Shown one piece after another: positions 29,899 to 40,900 of a stretch of 64,000 bases of DNA. This DNA is from Salvelinus alpinus (lineage: Eukaryota > Chordata > Actinopteri > Salmoniformes > Salmonidae): positions 94,322,743 through 94,386,742 of the forward strand of contig NC_092091.1 of the NCBI RefSeq assembly GCF_045679555.1, given 5' to 3'. Under the pieces are notes generated by a model. The model was not told where the DNA came from, searched no databases, and saw only the letters and a program-made list of their open reading frames with translations. Position numbers and translations under genes: made by a program. How positions within the stretch are numbered: position 1 is the first letter of the stretch; every line of letters starts with the position of its first letter.

Positions 29899-31447
29899 CT
29901 CTACTGGACAGGTATCTATATATCTAACTCTACTAGACAGGTATCTAACTCTACTAGACAGGTATCTATATATCTAACTCTACTAGACAGGTATCTATAT
30001 ATCTAACTCTACTAGACAGGTATCTATATATCTAACTCTACTAGACAGGTATCTATATATCTAACTCTACTAGACAGGTATCTATATATCTAACTCTACT
30101 AGACAGGTATCTATATATCTAACTCTACTAGACAGGTATCTATATATCTAACTCTACTAGACAGGTATCTATATATCTAACTCTACTAGACAGGTATCTA
30201 TATATCTAACTCTACTAGACAGGTATCTATATATCTAACTCTACTGGACAGGTATCTATATATCTAACTCTACTGGACAGGTATCTATATATCTAACTCT
30301 ACTGGACAGGTATCTATATATCTAACTCTACTAGACAGTTATCTATATATCTAACTCTACTGGACAGGTATCTAACTCTACTAGACAGGTATCTATATAT
30401 CTAACTCTACTGGACAGGTACCTATATATCTAACTCTGCTGGACAGGTATCTAACTCTACTAGACAGGTATCTATATATCTAACTCTACTAGACAGGTAT
30501 CTATATATCTAACTCTACTAGACAGGTATCTATATATCTAACTCTACTAGACAGGTATCTATATATCTAACTCTACTAGACAGGTATCTATATATCTAAC
30601 TCTACTAGACAGGTATCTATATATCTAACTCTACTAGACAGGTATCTATATATCTAACTCTACTAGACAGGTATCTATATATCTAACTCTACTAGACAGG
30701 TATCTATATATCTAACTCTACTAGACAGGTATCTATATATCTAACTCTACTAGACAGGTATCTATATATCTAACTCTACTAGACAGGTATCTATATATCT
30801 AACTCTACTAGACAGGTATCTATATATCTAACTCTACTAGACAGGTATCTATATATCTAACTCTACTAGACAGGTATCTATATATCTAACTCTACTAGAC
30901 AGGTATCTATATATCTAACTCTACTAGACAGGTATCTATATATCTAACTCTACTGGACAGGTATCTATATATCTAACTCTACTAGACAGGTATCTATATA
31001 TCTAACTCTATTAGACAGGTATCTATATATCTAACTCTACTAGACAGGTATCTATATATCTAACTCTACTAGACAGGTATCTATATATCTAACTCTACTA
31101 GACAGGTATCTATATATCTAACTCTACTAGACAGGTATCTATATATCTAACTCTACTAGACAGGTATCTATATATCTAACTCTACTAGACAGGTATCTAT
31201 ATATCTAACTCTACTAGACAGGTATCTATATATCTAACTCTACTAGACAGGTATCTATATATCTAACTCTACTAGACAGGTATCTAACTCTACCAGACAG
31301 GTATCTATATATCTAACTCTACTGGACAGGTATCTATATATCTAACTCTACTAGACAGGTATCTATATATCTAACTCTACTAGACAGGTATCTAACTCTA
31401 CTAGACAGGTATCTATATATCTAACTCTACTGGACAGGTATCTATAT
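29899..31447. repeat. 29-bp minisatellite, about 53 copies
   Basis: The unit is CTCTACTAGACAGGTATCTA followed by TATATCTAA. Variants are CTACTGGACAGG and shortened copies lacking TATATATC. The array directly borders the transposon-derived 53-bp repeat at its right edge and replaces the missing left end of that transposon. Confidence 0.97.
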
Positions 31448-31448
31448 A

Positions 31449-31988
31449 GACTCTGCCACCAGCTGTACCGTTGACACCAGACAGGATGGGTCCAAATCCT
31501 GACTCTGCCACCAGCTGTACCGTTGACACCAGACAAGATGGGTCCAAATCCTGACTCTGCCACCAGCTGTACCGTTGACACCAGGCAGGATGGGTCCAAA
31601 TCCCTGACTCTGCCACCAGCTGTACCGTTGACACCAGACAGGATGGGTCCAAATCCCTGACTCTGCCACCAGCTGTACCGTTGACACCAGACAGGATGGG
31701 TCCAAATCCCTGACTCTGCCACCAGCTGTACCGTTGACACCAGACAGGATGGGTCCAAATCCCTGACTCTGCCACCAGCTGTACCGTTGACACCAGACAG
31801 GATGGGTCCAAATCCCTGACTCTGCCATCAGCTGTACCGTTGACACCAGACAGGATGGGTCCAAATCCCTGACTCTGCCACCAGCTGTACCGTTGACACC
31901 AGACAGGATGGGTCCAAATCCCTGACTCTGCCACCAGCTGTACCGTTGACACCAGACAGGATGGGTCCAAATCCCTGACTCTGCCATC
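31449..31988. repeat. 53-bp minisatellite from transposase coding DNA
   Basis: There are about 10 full units of 52-53 bp plus a partial one; units start near 31451, 31503, 31555, 31608 and every 53 bp after that. On the - strand each unit reads in turn DGRVRDLDPSCLVSTVQ and other frames, since 53 is not divisible by 3. This segment lies in the catalytic half of the Tc1-like transposase. Units are nearly identical, which indicates recent expansion. Confidence 0.9.
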
Positions 31989-31989
31989 A

Positions 31990-32243
31990 GCGTTAAGCAA
32001 CAGGAAACCGGGGATTCATCAGACATGTTTTTCCTCTCCTCATTTGTCCAGTGTTGATGATGTCGTGTCCACCGGAGACACTTCTTCTTGTTTTTTAAAC
32101 TGGAACCCGGTGTGGTCGTCTGCTGTAAATAGCCAATCGGTGACAAGGGACCGACCAGTTGTGCGTTCCGAGATGCCGTTCTGCACACCGCTGTTGTACT
32201 GCGCTGTTATTGGTCTGTTTGTGGCCCGTCTCTTACCTTGCAA
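31990..32243 (-). pseudogene. Transposase fragment, catalytic half
   Basis: Two overlapping - strand frames carry the remnant. One starts at 32243 and carries NSGVQNGISERTT; the other starts at 32188 and carries HQHWTNEERKNMSDES, with the Asp codon at 32018-32020. A frame change between them shows at least one frameshift. By family knowledge these correspond to the middle of a Tc1-like transposase of roughly 340 residues. The reading continues into the 53-bp repeat, and no intact DDE triad can be assembled. Confidence 0.8.
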
Positions 32244-32315
32244 CTTCCTTCCACCTCTCTCATCATTGAGCTGTTTTCACCCACAGGACTGTCACTGACT
32301 GGATGGTTTATTTTT

Positions 32316-33085
32316 GTCACACCATTCTCAGTATAAACCCTGGACACTGTCTGTTAAAATCATCACACCATTCTCAGTATAAACCCTGGACACTGTCTGT
32401 TATAATCATCACACCATTCTCAGTATAGACCCTGGACACTGTCTGTTAAAATCATCACACCATTCTCAGTATAAACCCTGGACACTGTCTGTTAAAATCA
32501 TCACACCATTCTCAGTATAAACCCTGGACACTGTCTGTTAAAATCATCACACCATTCTCAGTATAAACCCTGGACGCTGTCTGTTATAATCATCACACCA
32601 TTCTCAGTATAAACCCTGGACACTGTCTGTTAAAATCATCACACCATTCTCAGTATAAACCCCGGACACTGTCTGTTATAATCATCACACCATTCTCAGT
32701 ATAAACCCTGGACACTGTCTGTTATAATCATCACACCATTCTCAGTATAAACCCTGGACACTGTCTGTTAAAATCATCACACCATTCTCAGTATTAACCC
32801 TGGACGCTGTCTGTTATAATCATCACACCATTCTCAGTATAAACCCTGGACACTGTCTGTTAAAATCATCACACCATTCTCAGTATAAACCCTGGACACT
32901 GTCTGTTAAAATCATCACACCATTCTCAGTATAAACCCTGGACACTGTCTGTTATAATCATCACACCATTCTCAGTATTAACCCTGGACACTGTCTGTTA
33001 TAATCATCACACCATTCTCAGTATTAACCCTGGACACTGTCTGTTAAAATCATCACACCATTCTCAGTATAGACCCTAGACGGTG
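32316..33085. repeat. 46-bp minisatellite from transposase HTH region
   Basis: About 17 units contain CATCACACCATTCTCAGTAT and AAACCCTGGACACTGTCTGT. On the - strand this is the DNA just after the LLGF motif of the helix-turn-helix domain (GGGTTTATACTGAGAATGGT corresponds to the conserved V-Y-x-E-W stretch). Variants alternate TTAAAATC and TTATAATC. It lies inside the same transposon copy as the 53-bp array but comes from a different segment. Confidence 0.88.
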
Positions 33086-33360
33086 TCGTCTGTTAAAAGC
33101 CCAGGAGGGCGTCCGTTTCTGACATCCTGAATCCGGCTCGCCTGGCCCCGACCATCACACCACGCTCAGAGTCACTTAGGTCACACGTGTTGCCCAGTCT
33201 AAAGTTCAGTGGAACAGTAACTGAATGTCTCGATGCCTGTCTGCTTTATATAACAAGACACGTCCACGTGACTCACTGTCTGTAGGAGCCATCCATTTAG
33301 GTGTACAGGGTGTACCTAATAAACTGTCCGGTAAAGTGTAAACTATCTGTGTCTAACTCC

Positions 33361-34176
33361 AACTCTCTCTCTCTCCCCTCTCACTCTCTACCCCCCCCCC
33401 CGCTCTCTCCCACTCTCTCTCTCCTCCCTCTCCTTCTCCCTCCCTCTCCTTCTCCCCTCTCTCTCCCCCTCACTCTCCCCCTCTCTCTCTCTCCTCCTTC
33501 TCCCTCCCCCTCTCTCTCTCCTCCTTCTCCCTCCCTCTCCTTCTCTCCCTCTCCTTCTCCCTCTCTCCCTCTCCTTCTCCCTCTCTCCCTCTCCTTCTCC
33601 CTCTCCTTCTCCCTCTCTCCCTCTCCTTCTCCCTCTCTCTCTCTCTCTCCCCCCCTCTCTCTCCTCCCTCTCTCTCCCTCTCCCCCTCTCTCTCTCTCCT
33701 CCTTCTCCCTCCCCCTCTCTCTCTCCTCCTTCTCCCTCCCTCTCCTTCTCTCTCCTTCTCCCTCTCTCCCTCTCCTTCTCCCTCTCTCCCTCTCCTTCCC
33801 CCTCTCTCCCTCTCCTTCTCCCTCTCTCCCTCTCCTTCTCCCTCTCCTTCTCCCTCTCCTTCTCCCTCTCTCCCTCTCCTTCTCCCTCTCTCCCTCTCCT
33901 TCTCCCTCTCCTCTCCCTCTCTCCTTCTCCCTCTCTCCCTCTCCTTCCCCCTCTCTCCCTCTCCTTCCCCCTCTCTCCCTCTCCTTCTCCCTCTCTCCCT
34001 CTCCCTCTCCTTCTCCCTCTCCTCTCCCTCTCCTTCTCCCTCTCTCCTTCTCCCTCTCTCCTTCTCCCTCTCCTTCTCTCTCTCTCTCTCCCCCTCTCTC
34101 TCTCCTCCCTCTCTCTCCCTCTCCCCCTCTCTCTCTCTCCCCCTCTCCCTCTCCCTCCCTCTCCTTCCCTTCCCAG
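33361..34176. repeat. 0.8-kb polypyrimidine tract ending in a splice acceptor
   Basis: This is a near-pure CT tract with imperfect repeats of CTCTCCTTCTCCCT and a C-run at about 33391-33400. It ends CTCCTTCCCTTCCCAG directly at the first tbc1d1 exon of the window, so the tract doubles as an extremely long polypyrimidine tract. The serine/proline-rich frame reading through it into the exon is intron, not protein. Confidence 0.9.
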
Positions 34177-34508
34177 GACCCCTCCCTAGAAGATCCCCTC
34201 CCCTCCTCCAATCCTTTGCGGTCTCACAACTCTACAGGGGACCTGAAACGTCTGGACGCCTCTCCTCTCTCCGTCTCTCCTTCCGTCTCATCCCTCTCTC
34301 TGTCTTCCCGGGACACACAGTCCCAGCCACATGGCTTCAGGCGGAGAGCCAGCACCTTCAGCCACTCCCCTTCCTACCACGATCTCTCCACTTCCTACCC
34401 TGACCACACCCCCTCGTATACACACACCCCCCAGGTCCCCAGCGGCTCCGCGAAGCCCAAACTGGTCCGTCACTACTCCGTCAGCACTGACACTCCGCAC
34501 CAGAGCAA
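34177..34508 (+). CDS. tbc1d1: tbc1d1 coding exon: linker with RRRAST phosphosite
   Basis: This is an internal exon of 332 bp, acceptor TTCCCAG at 34170-34176 and donor AA|GTAAGA at 34509. It starts in phase 0 and ends in phase 2. It encodes 110 residues, DPSLEDPLPSS... to ...SVSTDTPHQS, rich in Ser, Pro and Thr. Residues 55-60, RRRAST (Thr codon 34354-34356), form an R-x-R-x-x-T Akt/14-3-3-type motif, matching the Thr596-region site of mammalian TBC1D1. KPKLVRHYSVSTDTPHQS near the end matches the human block ending SVSTETPHERK. TBC1D1 is a Rab GTPase-activating protein that restrains GLUT4 vesicle traffic until phosphorylated. TBC1D4 is the close paralogue; the later exons favour TBC1D1. Which salmonid-type duplicate this would be cannot be told. 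Confidence 0.88.
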
Positions 34509-34516
34509 GTAAGAGC

Positions 34517-34518
<2 letters not shown>

Positions 34519-34552
<34 letters not shown>

Positions 34553-34909
34553 TCAACAAGCATTTTAAAATAATACGTCATCAGTTCTATTTGGATGGAC
34601 GGCTTACGTCTCTCTTGTTGTCCTGAATGGGGCACACACTCCGTACTTTCCTGACATGTCCACAAACACATACACACACGGAGTTCCTGTCATAAATATG
34701 CTACTTCCTGTTGTGTTCCTCCTCGGAAGGTCAACACCCTCACCTCCGTCACCCGCTTCACTCCTTTTCTTTAGAATTTCCATCCTTATTCTCTCTCTTC
34801 TCTCTTTCTCTCTCTCTCTCTTTCTCTCTCTCTGTCTCTCTCTTTCTCTCTCTCTGTCTCTCTCTTTCTCTCTCTCTCTTTCTCTCTCTCTGTCTCTCTC
34901 TCTCTCTCC

Positions 34910-34940
<31 letters not shown>

Positions 34941-34946
34941 CTCCAG
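34519..34946. repeat. Short intron with GT and CT tracts
   Basis: A GT tract (about 34520-34551) sits about ten bases after the donor. A CT tract (about 34786-34946), broken by regular TTTCTC and TGTCTC variants, ends CTCCTCCAG and forms the acceptor of the next exon. The part between holds no other feature I can support. Confidence 0.8.
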
Positions 34947-35051
34947 AAGACTCCAAGCCGACCCTACTCTTCCTTTCCTCTCCTTCCCCTCTCCTCTTCT
35001 CTCTCATCGACCCTCATCCCCCTCTCTCGGGGGTCGCCTGGCCAAACGAAG
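34947..35051 (+). CDS. tbc1d1: tbc1d1 cassette exon A (long isoform)
   Basis: An exon of 105 bp (35 codons), acceptor CTCCTCCAG|A and donor AAACGAAG|GTGAGC. Phase 2 on both sides means skipping keeps the frame. With the last two bases of the previous exon it reads KRLQADPTLPFLSFPS...GGRLAKR. The opening K-R-L-Q resembles the KRKLNLQ stretch of the equivalent alternatively spliced region of TBC1D4. Mammalian TBC1D1 and TBC1D4 have muscle-enriched long isoforms made by including two adjacent cassette exons here; position, phase and sequence fit exon one of that pair. Confidence is moderate because the exon is short and proline/serine-rich. Confidence 0.72.
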
Positions 35052-35084
35052 GTGAGCGCCTTCACCCCTCCTTTTTATTTTCTC

Positions 35085-37065
35085 TGTTCCTTTCCTGTCT
35101 GTCCCTGCTACTTCCTGTCATTATCACTCTGTTTCCTTGTCTGTCCCTGCTACTTCCTGTCATTGTCACTCTGTTTCCTTGTCTGTCCCTGCTACTTCCT
35201 GTCATTGTCACTCTGTTTCCTTGTCTGTCCCTGCTACTTCCTGTCATTAACACTATGTTTCCTTGTCTGTCCCTGCTACTTCCTGTCATTATCACTCTTT
35301 TTCCTTGTCTGTCCCTGCTACTTCCTGTCATTATCACTCTGTTTCCTTGTCTGTCCCTGCTACTTCCTGTCTGTCATTATCACTCTGTTTCCTTGTCTGT
35401 CCCTGCTACTTCCTGTCTGTCATTATCACTCTGTTTCCTTGTCTGTCCCTGCCACTTCCTGTCATTATCACTCTGTTTCAGTTTCTCTCCCTGCCACTTC
35501 CTGTCATTATCACTCTGTTTCCTTGTCTGTCCCTGCTACTTCCTGTCATTGTCACTCTGTTTCCTTGTCTGTCCCTGCTACTTCCTGTCATTGTCACTCT
35601 GTTTCCTTGTCTGTCCCTGCTACTTCCTGTCATTATCACTCTGTTTCCTTGTCTGTCCCTGCTACTTCCTGTCATTGTCACTCTGTTTCCTTGTCTGTCC
35701 CTGCTACTTCCTGTCATTATCACTCTGTTTCCTTGTCTGTCCCTGCTACTTCCTGTCATTATCACTATTTTTCCTTGTCTGTCCCTGCTACTTCCTGTCA
35801 TTATCACTCTGTTTACTTGTCTGTCCCTGCTACTTCCTGTCTGTCATTATCACTCTGTTTCCTTGTCTGTCCCTGCCACTTCCTGTCATTATCACTCTGT
35901 TTCAGTTTCTCTCCCTGCCACTTCCTGTCATTATCACTCTGTTTCCTTGTCTGTCCCTGCTACTTCCTGTCATTAACACTATGTTTCCTTGTCTGTCCCT
36001 GCTACTTCCTGTCATTATCACTCTTTTTCCTTGTCTGTCCCTGCTACTTCCTGTCATTATCACTCTGTTTCCTTGTCTGTCCCTGCTACTTCCTGTCTGT
36101 CATTATCACTCTGTTTCCTTGTCTGTCCCTGCCACTTCCTGTCATTATCACTCTGTTTCAGTTTCTCTCCCTGCCACTTCCTGTCATTATCACTCTGTTT
36201 CCTTGTCTGTCCCTGCTACTTCCTGTCATTAACACTATGTTTCCTTGTCTGTCCCTGCTACTTCCTGTCATTATCACTCTTTTTCCTTGTATGTCCCTGC
36301 TACTTCCTGTCATTATCACTCTGTTTCCTTGTCTGTCCCTGCTACTTCCTGTCTGTCATTATCACTATGTTTCCTTGTCTGTCCCTGCTACTTCCTGTCT
36401 GTCATTATCACTCTGTTTCCTTGTCTGTCCCTGCCACTTCCTGTCATTATCACTCTGTTTCCTTGTCTGTCCCTGCTACTTCCTGTCATTAACACTATGT
36501 TTCCTTGTCTGTCCCTGCTACTTCCTGTCTGTCATTATCACTGTGTTTCCTTGTCTGTCCCTGCTACTTCCTGTCATTATCACTCTGTTTCCTTGTCTGT
36601 CCCTGCTACTTCCTGTCTGTCATTATCACTCTGTTTCCTTGTCTGTCCCTGCTACTTCCTGTCTGTCATTATCACTCTGTTTCCTTGTCTGTCCCTGCTA
36701 CTTCCTGTCTGTCATTATCACTCTGTTTCCTTGTCTGTCCCTGCTACTTCCTGTCATTGTCACTCTGTTTCCTTGTCTGTCCCTGCTACTTCCTGTCATT
36801 GTCACTCTGTTTCCTTGTCTGTCCCTGCCACTTCCTGTCATTATCACTCTGTTTCCTTGTCTGTCCCTGCCACTTCCTGTCATTATCACTCTGTTTCAGT
36901 TTCTCTCCCTGCTACTTCCTGTCATTATCACTCTGTTTCCTTGTCTGTCCCTGCTACTTCCTGTCATTGTCACTCTGTTTCCTTGTCTGTCCCTGCTACT
37001 TCCTGTCATTATCACTCTGTTTCAGTTTCTCTCCCTGCTACTTCCTGTCTGTCCAGTCTATATCT
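35085..37065. repeat. 42-bp minisatellite, about 46 copies
   Basis: The unit is TGTTTCCTTGTCTGTCCCTG then CTACTTCCTGTCATTATCACTC. Many units carry a 4-bp CTGT insertion after CTTCCTGT. A divergent unit, TTTCAGTTTCTCTCCCTG, recurs near 35476, 35900, 36156, 36896 and 37021 and marks longer repeated blocks. The TTTCAG in that unit is acceptor-like. The array fills the intron between the two cassette exons. Open frames on both strands are by-products. Confidence 0.96.
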
Positions 37066-37098
37066 TTAATGTTTCTTTCCTCCTTTCTCTCTGTCTCC

Positions 37099-37156
<58 letters not shown>

Positions 37157-37161
37157 GTCAG

Positions 37162-37269
37162 TCCTCTGGGTGGTCTGCGTGCTCGTCTCCACTCCTCCTC
37201 CTCCGTTCCTAACTTCCTCAAACTGCTCGCTCCTGTCCACGAGAGCCACCCCTGTGACTTAGACAAGAG
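37162..37269 (+). CDS. tbc1d1: tbc1d1 cassette exon B (long isoform)
   Basis: An exon of 108 bp (36 codons), acceptor CTCTCTCTGTCAG and donor AAGAG|GTACAC, phase 2 on both sides, so it can be skipped without a frame change. It reads (S)PLGGLRARLHSSSSVPNFLKLLAPVHES...DLDKR. The HSSSSVPNFLK core resembles the SSSSLP...SFLK part of the TBC1D4 long-form exon and, from memory, the TBC1D1 long form. With cassette exon A it adds 71 residues. A 50-base CT tract lies immediately upstream. Confidence 0.8.
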
Positions 37270-37369
37270 GTACACACCACACCTCCACACCTCTACCTGT
37301 GAGTTTTATAACCACTTACGCGTCCTGGTGTGGGGTGTGTATTTAATGTTGTGTGTCCCAACATGGGGG

Positions 37370-37371
37370 TA

Positions 37372-37406
<35 letters not shown>

Positions 37407-37543
37407 TAATGTGTGTGTGTTCCAGTGACGTAGCAGCCCTGTCCAGTCCGGTAGCAGTGTGTGTGTATTAATGTGTGTGTGTTCCAGTGACGTAGCAGCC
37501 CTGTCCAGTCCGGTAGCAGTGTGTGTGTATTAATGTGTTCCAG
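37370..37543 (+). repeat. Triplicated exon 4 acceptor (56-62 bp tandem unit)
   Basis: The block TATTAATGTG...TTCCAG plus the first bases of the exon (TGACGTAGCAGCCCTGTCCA and onward) occurs three times. The AG dinucleotides lie at 37424-37425, 37486-37487 and 37542-37543. After the first and second acceptors the frame runs 14 codons into TAA (37469-37471 and 37531-37533). Only the third copy continues openly into RRHSWRQQ. The first copy is preceded by a GT tract (about 37375-37404). Confidence 0.9.
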
Positions 37544-37671
37544 TGACGTAGCAGCCCTGTCCAGTCCGGTAGCAGTGTGTGTGGTAGGAGACAGTCCTCT
37601 ACGGAGACACTCCTGGAGACAACAGATCTTCCTACGCGTCGCTACCCCTCAGAAAAACACTGACAGCAATG
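37544..37671 (+). CDS. tbc1d1: tbc1d1 coding exon: RRHSWRQQ block
   Basis: An exon of 128 bp, acceptor GTGTTCCAG and donor AATG|GTACGT, entered in phase 2 and left in phase 1. It reads (S)DVAALSSPVAVCVVGDSPL, then RRHSWRQQIFLRVATPQK, then NTDSN. The 18-residue block agrees with mammalian TBC1D1; TBC1D4 has RRISWRQRIFLRVASPM there, which is the main reason for choosing tbc1d1. The Ser of RRHSW (37611-37613) sits in a basophilic kinase context. Without cassettes A and B, exon 1 joins this one in frame through an AAT codon. The first ten or so residues lie in the triplicated segment and are probably not conserved. Confidence 0.92.
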
Positions 37672-37674
37672 GTA

Positions 37675-37677
<3 letters not shown>

Positions 37678-37763
<86 letters not shown>
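37678..37763. repeat. (AC)n microsatellite beside exon 4 donor
   Basis: An uninterrupted AC/CA tract of about 42 repeats starts within seven bases of the donor GTACGT. About 140 bp of unremarkable sequence follow before the next array. Confidence 0.97.
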
Positions 37764-37765
<2 letters not shown>

Positions 37766-37906
37766 CTGTTTGAGTAAGGAGGGTGTATCTTGTATCAGAT
37801 AAGGACGTGTGTTCTTCATATCAAGAGGCATCTCTCTACTGCATGTCTTACACACCTGTTGAAATGTTTTAATTCAACAAATACATTTAGATTCTAGTTC
37901 ATTTAT

Positions 37907-40900
37907 AGTAATAATTTATTCATTTAGCCTGGCTAGTCCCCGTAGTAATAATTGATGCATTTAGCCTGGCTAGTCCCCATAGTAATAACTGATGCATTTA
38001 GCCTGGCTAGTCCCCGTAGTAATAAGTGATGCATTTAGCCTGGCTAGTCTCCATAGTAATAACTGATGCATTTAGCCTGGCTAGTCCCCGTAGTAATAAC
38101 TGATGCATTTAGCCTGGCTAGTCCCCGTAGTAATAATTGATGCATTTAGCCTGGCTAGTCCCCTTAGTAATAATTGATGCATTTAGCCTGGCTAGTCCCC
38201 GTAGTAATAATTGATGCATTTAGCCTGGCTAGTCCCCATAGTAATAACTGATGCATTTAGCCTGGCTAGTCCCCATAGTAATAATTGATGCATTTAGCCT
38301 GGCTAGTCCCCATAGTAATAACTGATGCATTTAGCCTGGCTAGTCCCCGTAGTAATAAGTGATGCATTTAGCCTGGCTAGTCTCCATAGTAATAACTGAT
38401 GCATTTAGCCTGGCTAGTCCCCGTAGTAATAACTGATGCATTTAGCCTGGCTAGTCCCCGTAGTAATAATTGATGCATTTAGCCTGGCTAGTCCCCTTAG
38501 TAATAATTGATGCATTTAGCCTGGCTAGTCCCCATAGTAATAATTGATGCATTTAGCCTGGCTAGTCCCCGTAGTAATAATTGATGCATTTAGCCTGGCT
38601 AGTCCCCGTAGTAATAATTGATGCATTTAGCCTGGCTAGTCTCCATAGTAATAATTGATGCATTTAGCCTGGCTAGTCTCCATAGTAATAATTGATGCAT
38701 TTAGCCTGGCTAGTCTCCATAGTAATAATTGATGCATTTAGCCTGGCTAGTCCCCGTAGTAATAATTGATGCATTTAGCCTGGCTAGTCCCCGTAGTAAT
38801 AATTGATGCATTTAGCCTGGCTAGTCCCCGTAGTAATAATTGATGCATTTAGCCAGGCTAGTCCCCGTAGTAATAATTGATGCATTTAGCCAGGCTAGTC
38901 CCCGTAGTAATAATTGATGCATTTAGCCTGGCTAGTCCCCGTAGTAATAATTGATGCATTTAGCCTGGCTAGTCCCCGTAGTAATAACTGATGCATTTAG
39001 CCTGGCTAGTCCCCGTAGTAATAATTGATGCATTTAGCCTGGCTAGTCCCCGTAGTAATAATTGATGCATTTAGCCTGGCTAGTCCCCGTAGTAATAACT
39101 GATGCATTTAGCCTGGCTAGTCCCCGTAGTAATAATTGATGCATTTAGCCTGGCTAGTCCCCGTAGTAATAATTGATGCATTTAGCCTGGCTAGTCCCCG
39201 TAGTAATAACTGATGCATTTAGCCTGGCTAGTCCCCGTAGTAATAATTGATGCATTTAGCCTGGCTAGTCCCCGTAGTAATAACTGATGCATTTAGCCTA
39301 GCTAGTCCCCGTAGTAATAACTGATGCATTTAGCCTAGCTAGTCCCCGTAGTAATAATTGATGCATTTAGCCTGGCTAGTCCCCGTAGTAATAATTGATG
39401 CATTTAGCCAGGCTAGTCCCCGTAGTAATAATTGATGCATTTAGTCTGGCTAGTCACCTTAGTAATAACTGATGCATTTAGCCTGGCTAGTCCCCATAGT
39501 AATAACTGATGCATTTAACCTGGCTAGTCCCCATAGTAATAACTGATGCATTTAGCCTGGCTAGTCTCCGTAGTAATAATTGATGCATTTAGCCTGGCTA
39601 GTCCCCATAGTAATAACTGATGCATTTAGCCTGGCTAGTCCCCATAGTAATAACTGATGCATTTAGCCTGGCTAGTCCCCATAGTAATAACTGATGCATT
39701 TAGCCTGGCTAGTCCCCGTAGTAATAACTGATGCATTTAGCCTGGCTAGTCTCCGTAGTAATAACTGATGCATTTAGCCTGGCTAGTCCCCATAGTAATA
39801 ACTGATGCATTTAGCCTGGCTAGTCCCCGTAGTAATAATTGATGCATTTAGCCTGGCTAGTCCCCGTAGTAATAACTGATGCATTTAGCCTGGCTAGTCC
39901 CCATAGTAATAACTGATGCATTTAGCCTGGCTTGTCCCCTTAGTAATAACTGATGCATTTAGCCTGGCTAGTCCCCATAGTAATAATTGATGCATTTAGC
40001 CTGGCTAGTCCCCATAGTAATAACTGATGCATTTAGCCTGGCTAGTCCCCATAGTAATAACTGATGCATTTAGCCTGGCTAGTCCCCATAGTAATAATTT
40101 ATGCATTTAGCCTGGCTAGTCCCCATAGTAATAATTGATGCATTTAGCCTGGCTAGTCCCCATAGTAATAACTGATGCATTTAGCCTGGCTTGTCCCCTT
40201 AGTAATAACTGATGCATTTAGCCTGGCTAGTCCCCATAGTAATAACTGATGCATTTAGCCTGGCTAGTCCCCATAGTAATAATTGATGCATTTAGCCTGG
40301 CTAGTCCCCATAGTAATAACTGATGCATTTAGCCTGGCTAGTCCCCATAGTAATAACTGATGCATTTAGCCTGGCTAGTCCCCATAGTAATAACTGATGC
40401 ATTTAGCCTGGCTAGTCCCCGTAGTAATAACTGATGCATTTAGCCTGGCTAGTCTCCGTAGTAATAACTGATGCATTTAGCCTGGCTAGTCCCCGTAGTA
40501 ATAACTGATGCATTTAGCCTGGCTAGTCCCCGTAGTAATAATTGATGCATTTAGCCTGGCTAGTCCCCGTAGTAATAATTGATGCATTTAGCCTGGCTAG
40601 TCCCCGTAGTAATAATTGATGCATTTAGCCTGGCTAGTCCCCGTAGTAATAACTGATGCATTTAGCCTGGCTAGTCCCCATAGTAATAACTGATGCATTT
40701 AGCCTGGCTTGTCCCCTTAGTAATAACTGATGCATTTAGCCTGGCTAGTCCCCATAGTAATAATTGATGCATTTAGCCTGGCTAGTCCCCATAGTAATAA
40801 CTGATGCATTTAGCCTGGCTAGTCCCCATAGTAATAACTGATGCATTTAGCCTGGCTAGTCCCCATAGTAATAATTGATGCATTTAGCCTGGCTAGTCCC

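Larger units (their letters stand above)
31449..33340 (-). mobile_element. Tc1-like DNA transposon, decayed and internally expanded
   Basis: This is a degenerate Tc1/mariner-type element with its transposase on the - strand. The right end (33310-33340), TGTACCTAATAAACTGTCCG then GTAAAGTGTA, matches the terminal repeat of a widespread fish Tc1-like family ending in a TA target site. Reading leftward on the - strand, 33121-33183 encodes DLSDSERGV...GARRAG...SETDALLGF, the N-terminal helix-turn-helix region. 32160-32243 encodes an ISERTT block, and 31990-32060 encodes HQHWT...KNMSDES, which keeps the Asp-Glu-Ser of the second catalytic region although the Trp before it is lost. MDPSCLVSTVQ follows. 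Stops and frameshifts occur throughout, so it cannot make transposase. The left terminal repeat is absent. Two internal segments have become tandem arrays, listed separately. Confidence 0.85.

Noticed and set aside
31442..32188. 248-codon - strand frame as a novel protein
   Set aside because: It is a transposase remnant that runs into the 53-bp repeat in shifting frames.
33301..34176. N-terminal serine/proline-rich extension of the first exon
   Set aside because: The frame is open only because the polypyrimidine tract has no stops. A good acceptor (CCCAG) lies at 34176, where protein similarity to TBC1D1-type sequence begins.
34656..37262. 868-codon Ser/Leu/Cys/Pro-rich frame
   Set aside because: It reads through a CT tract, cassette exon A in the wrong frame and the 42-bp array. 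The spliced exons explain the coding signal better.
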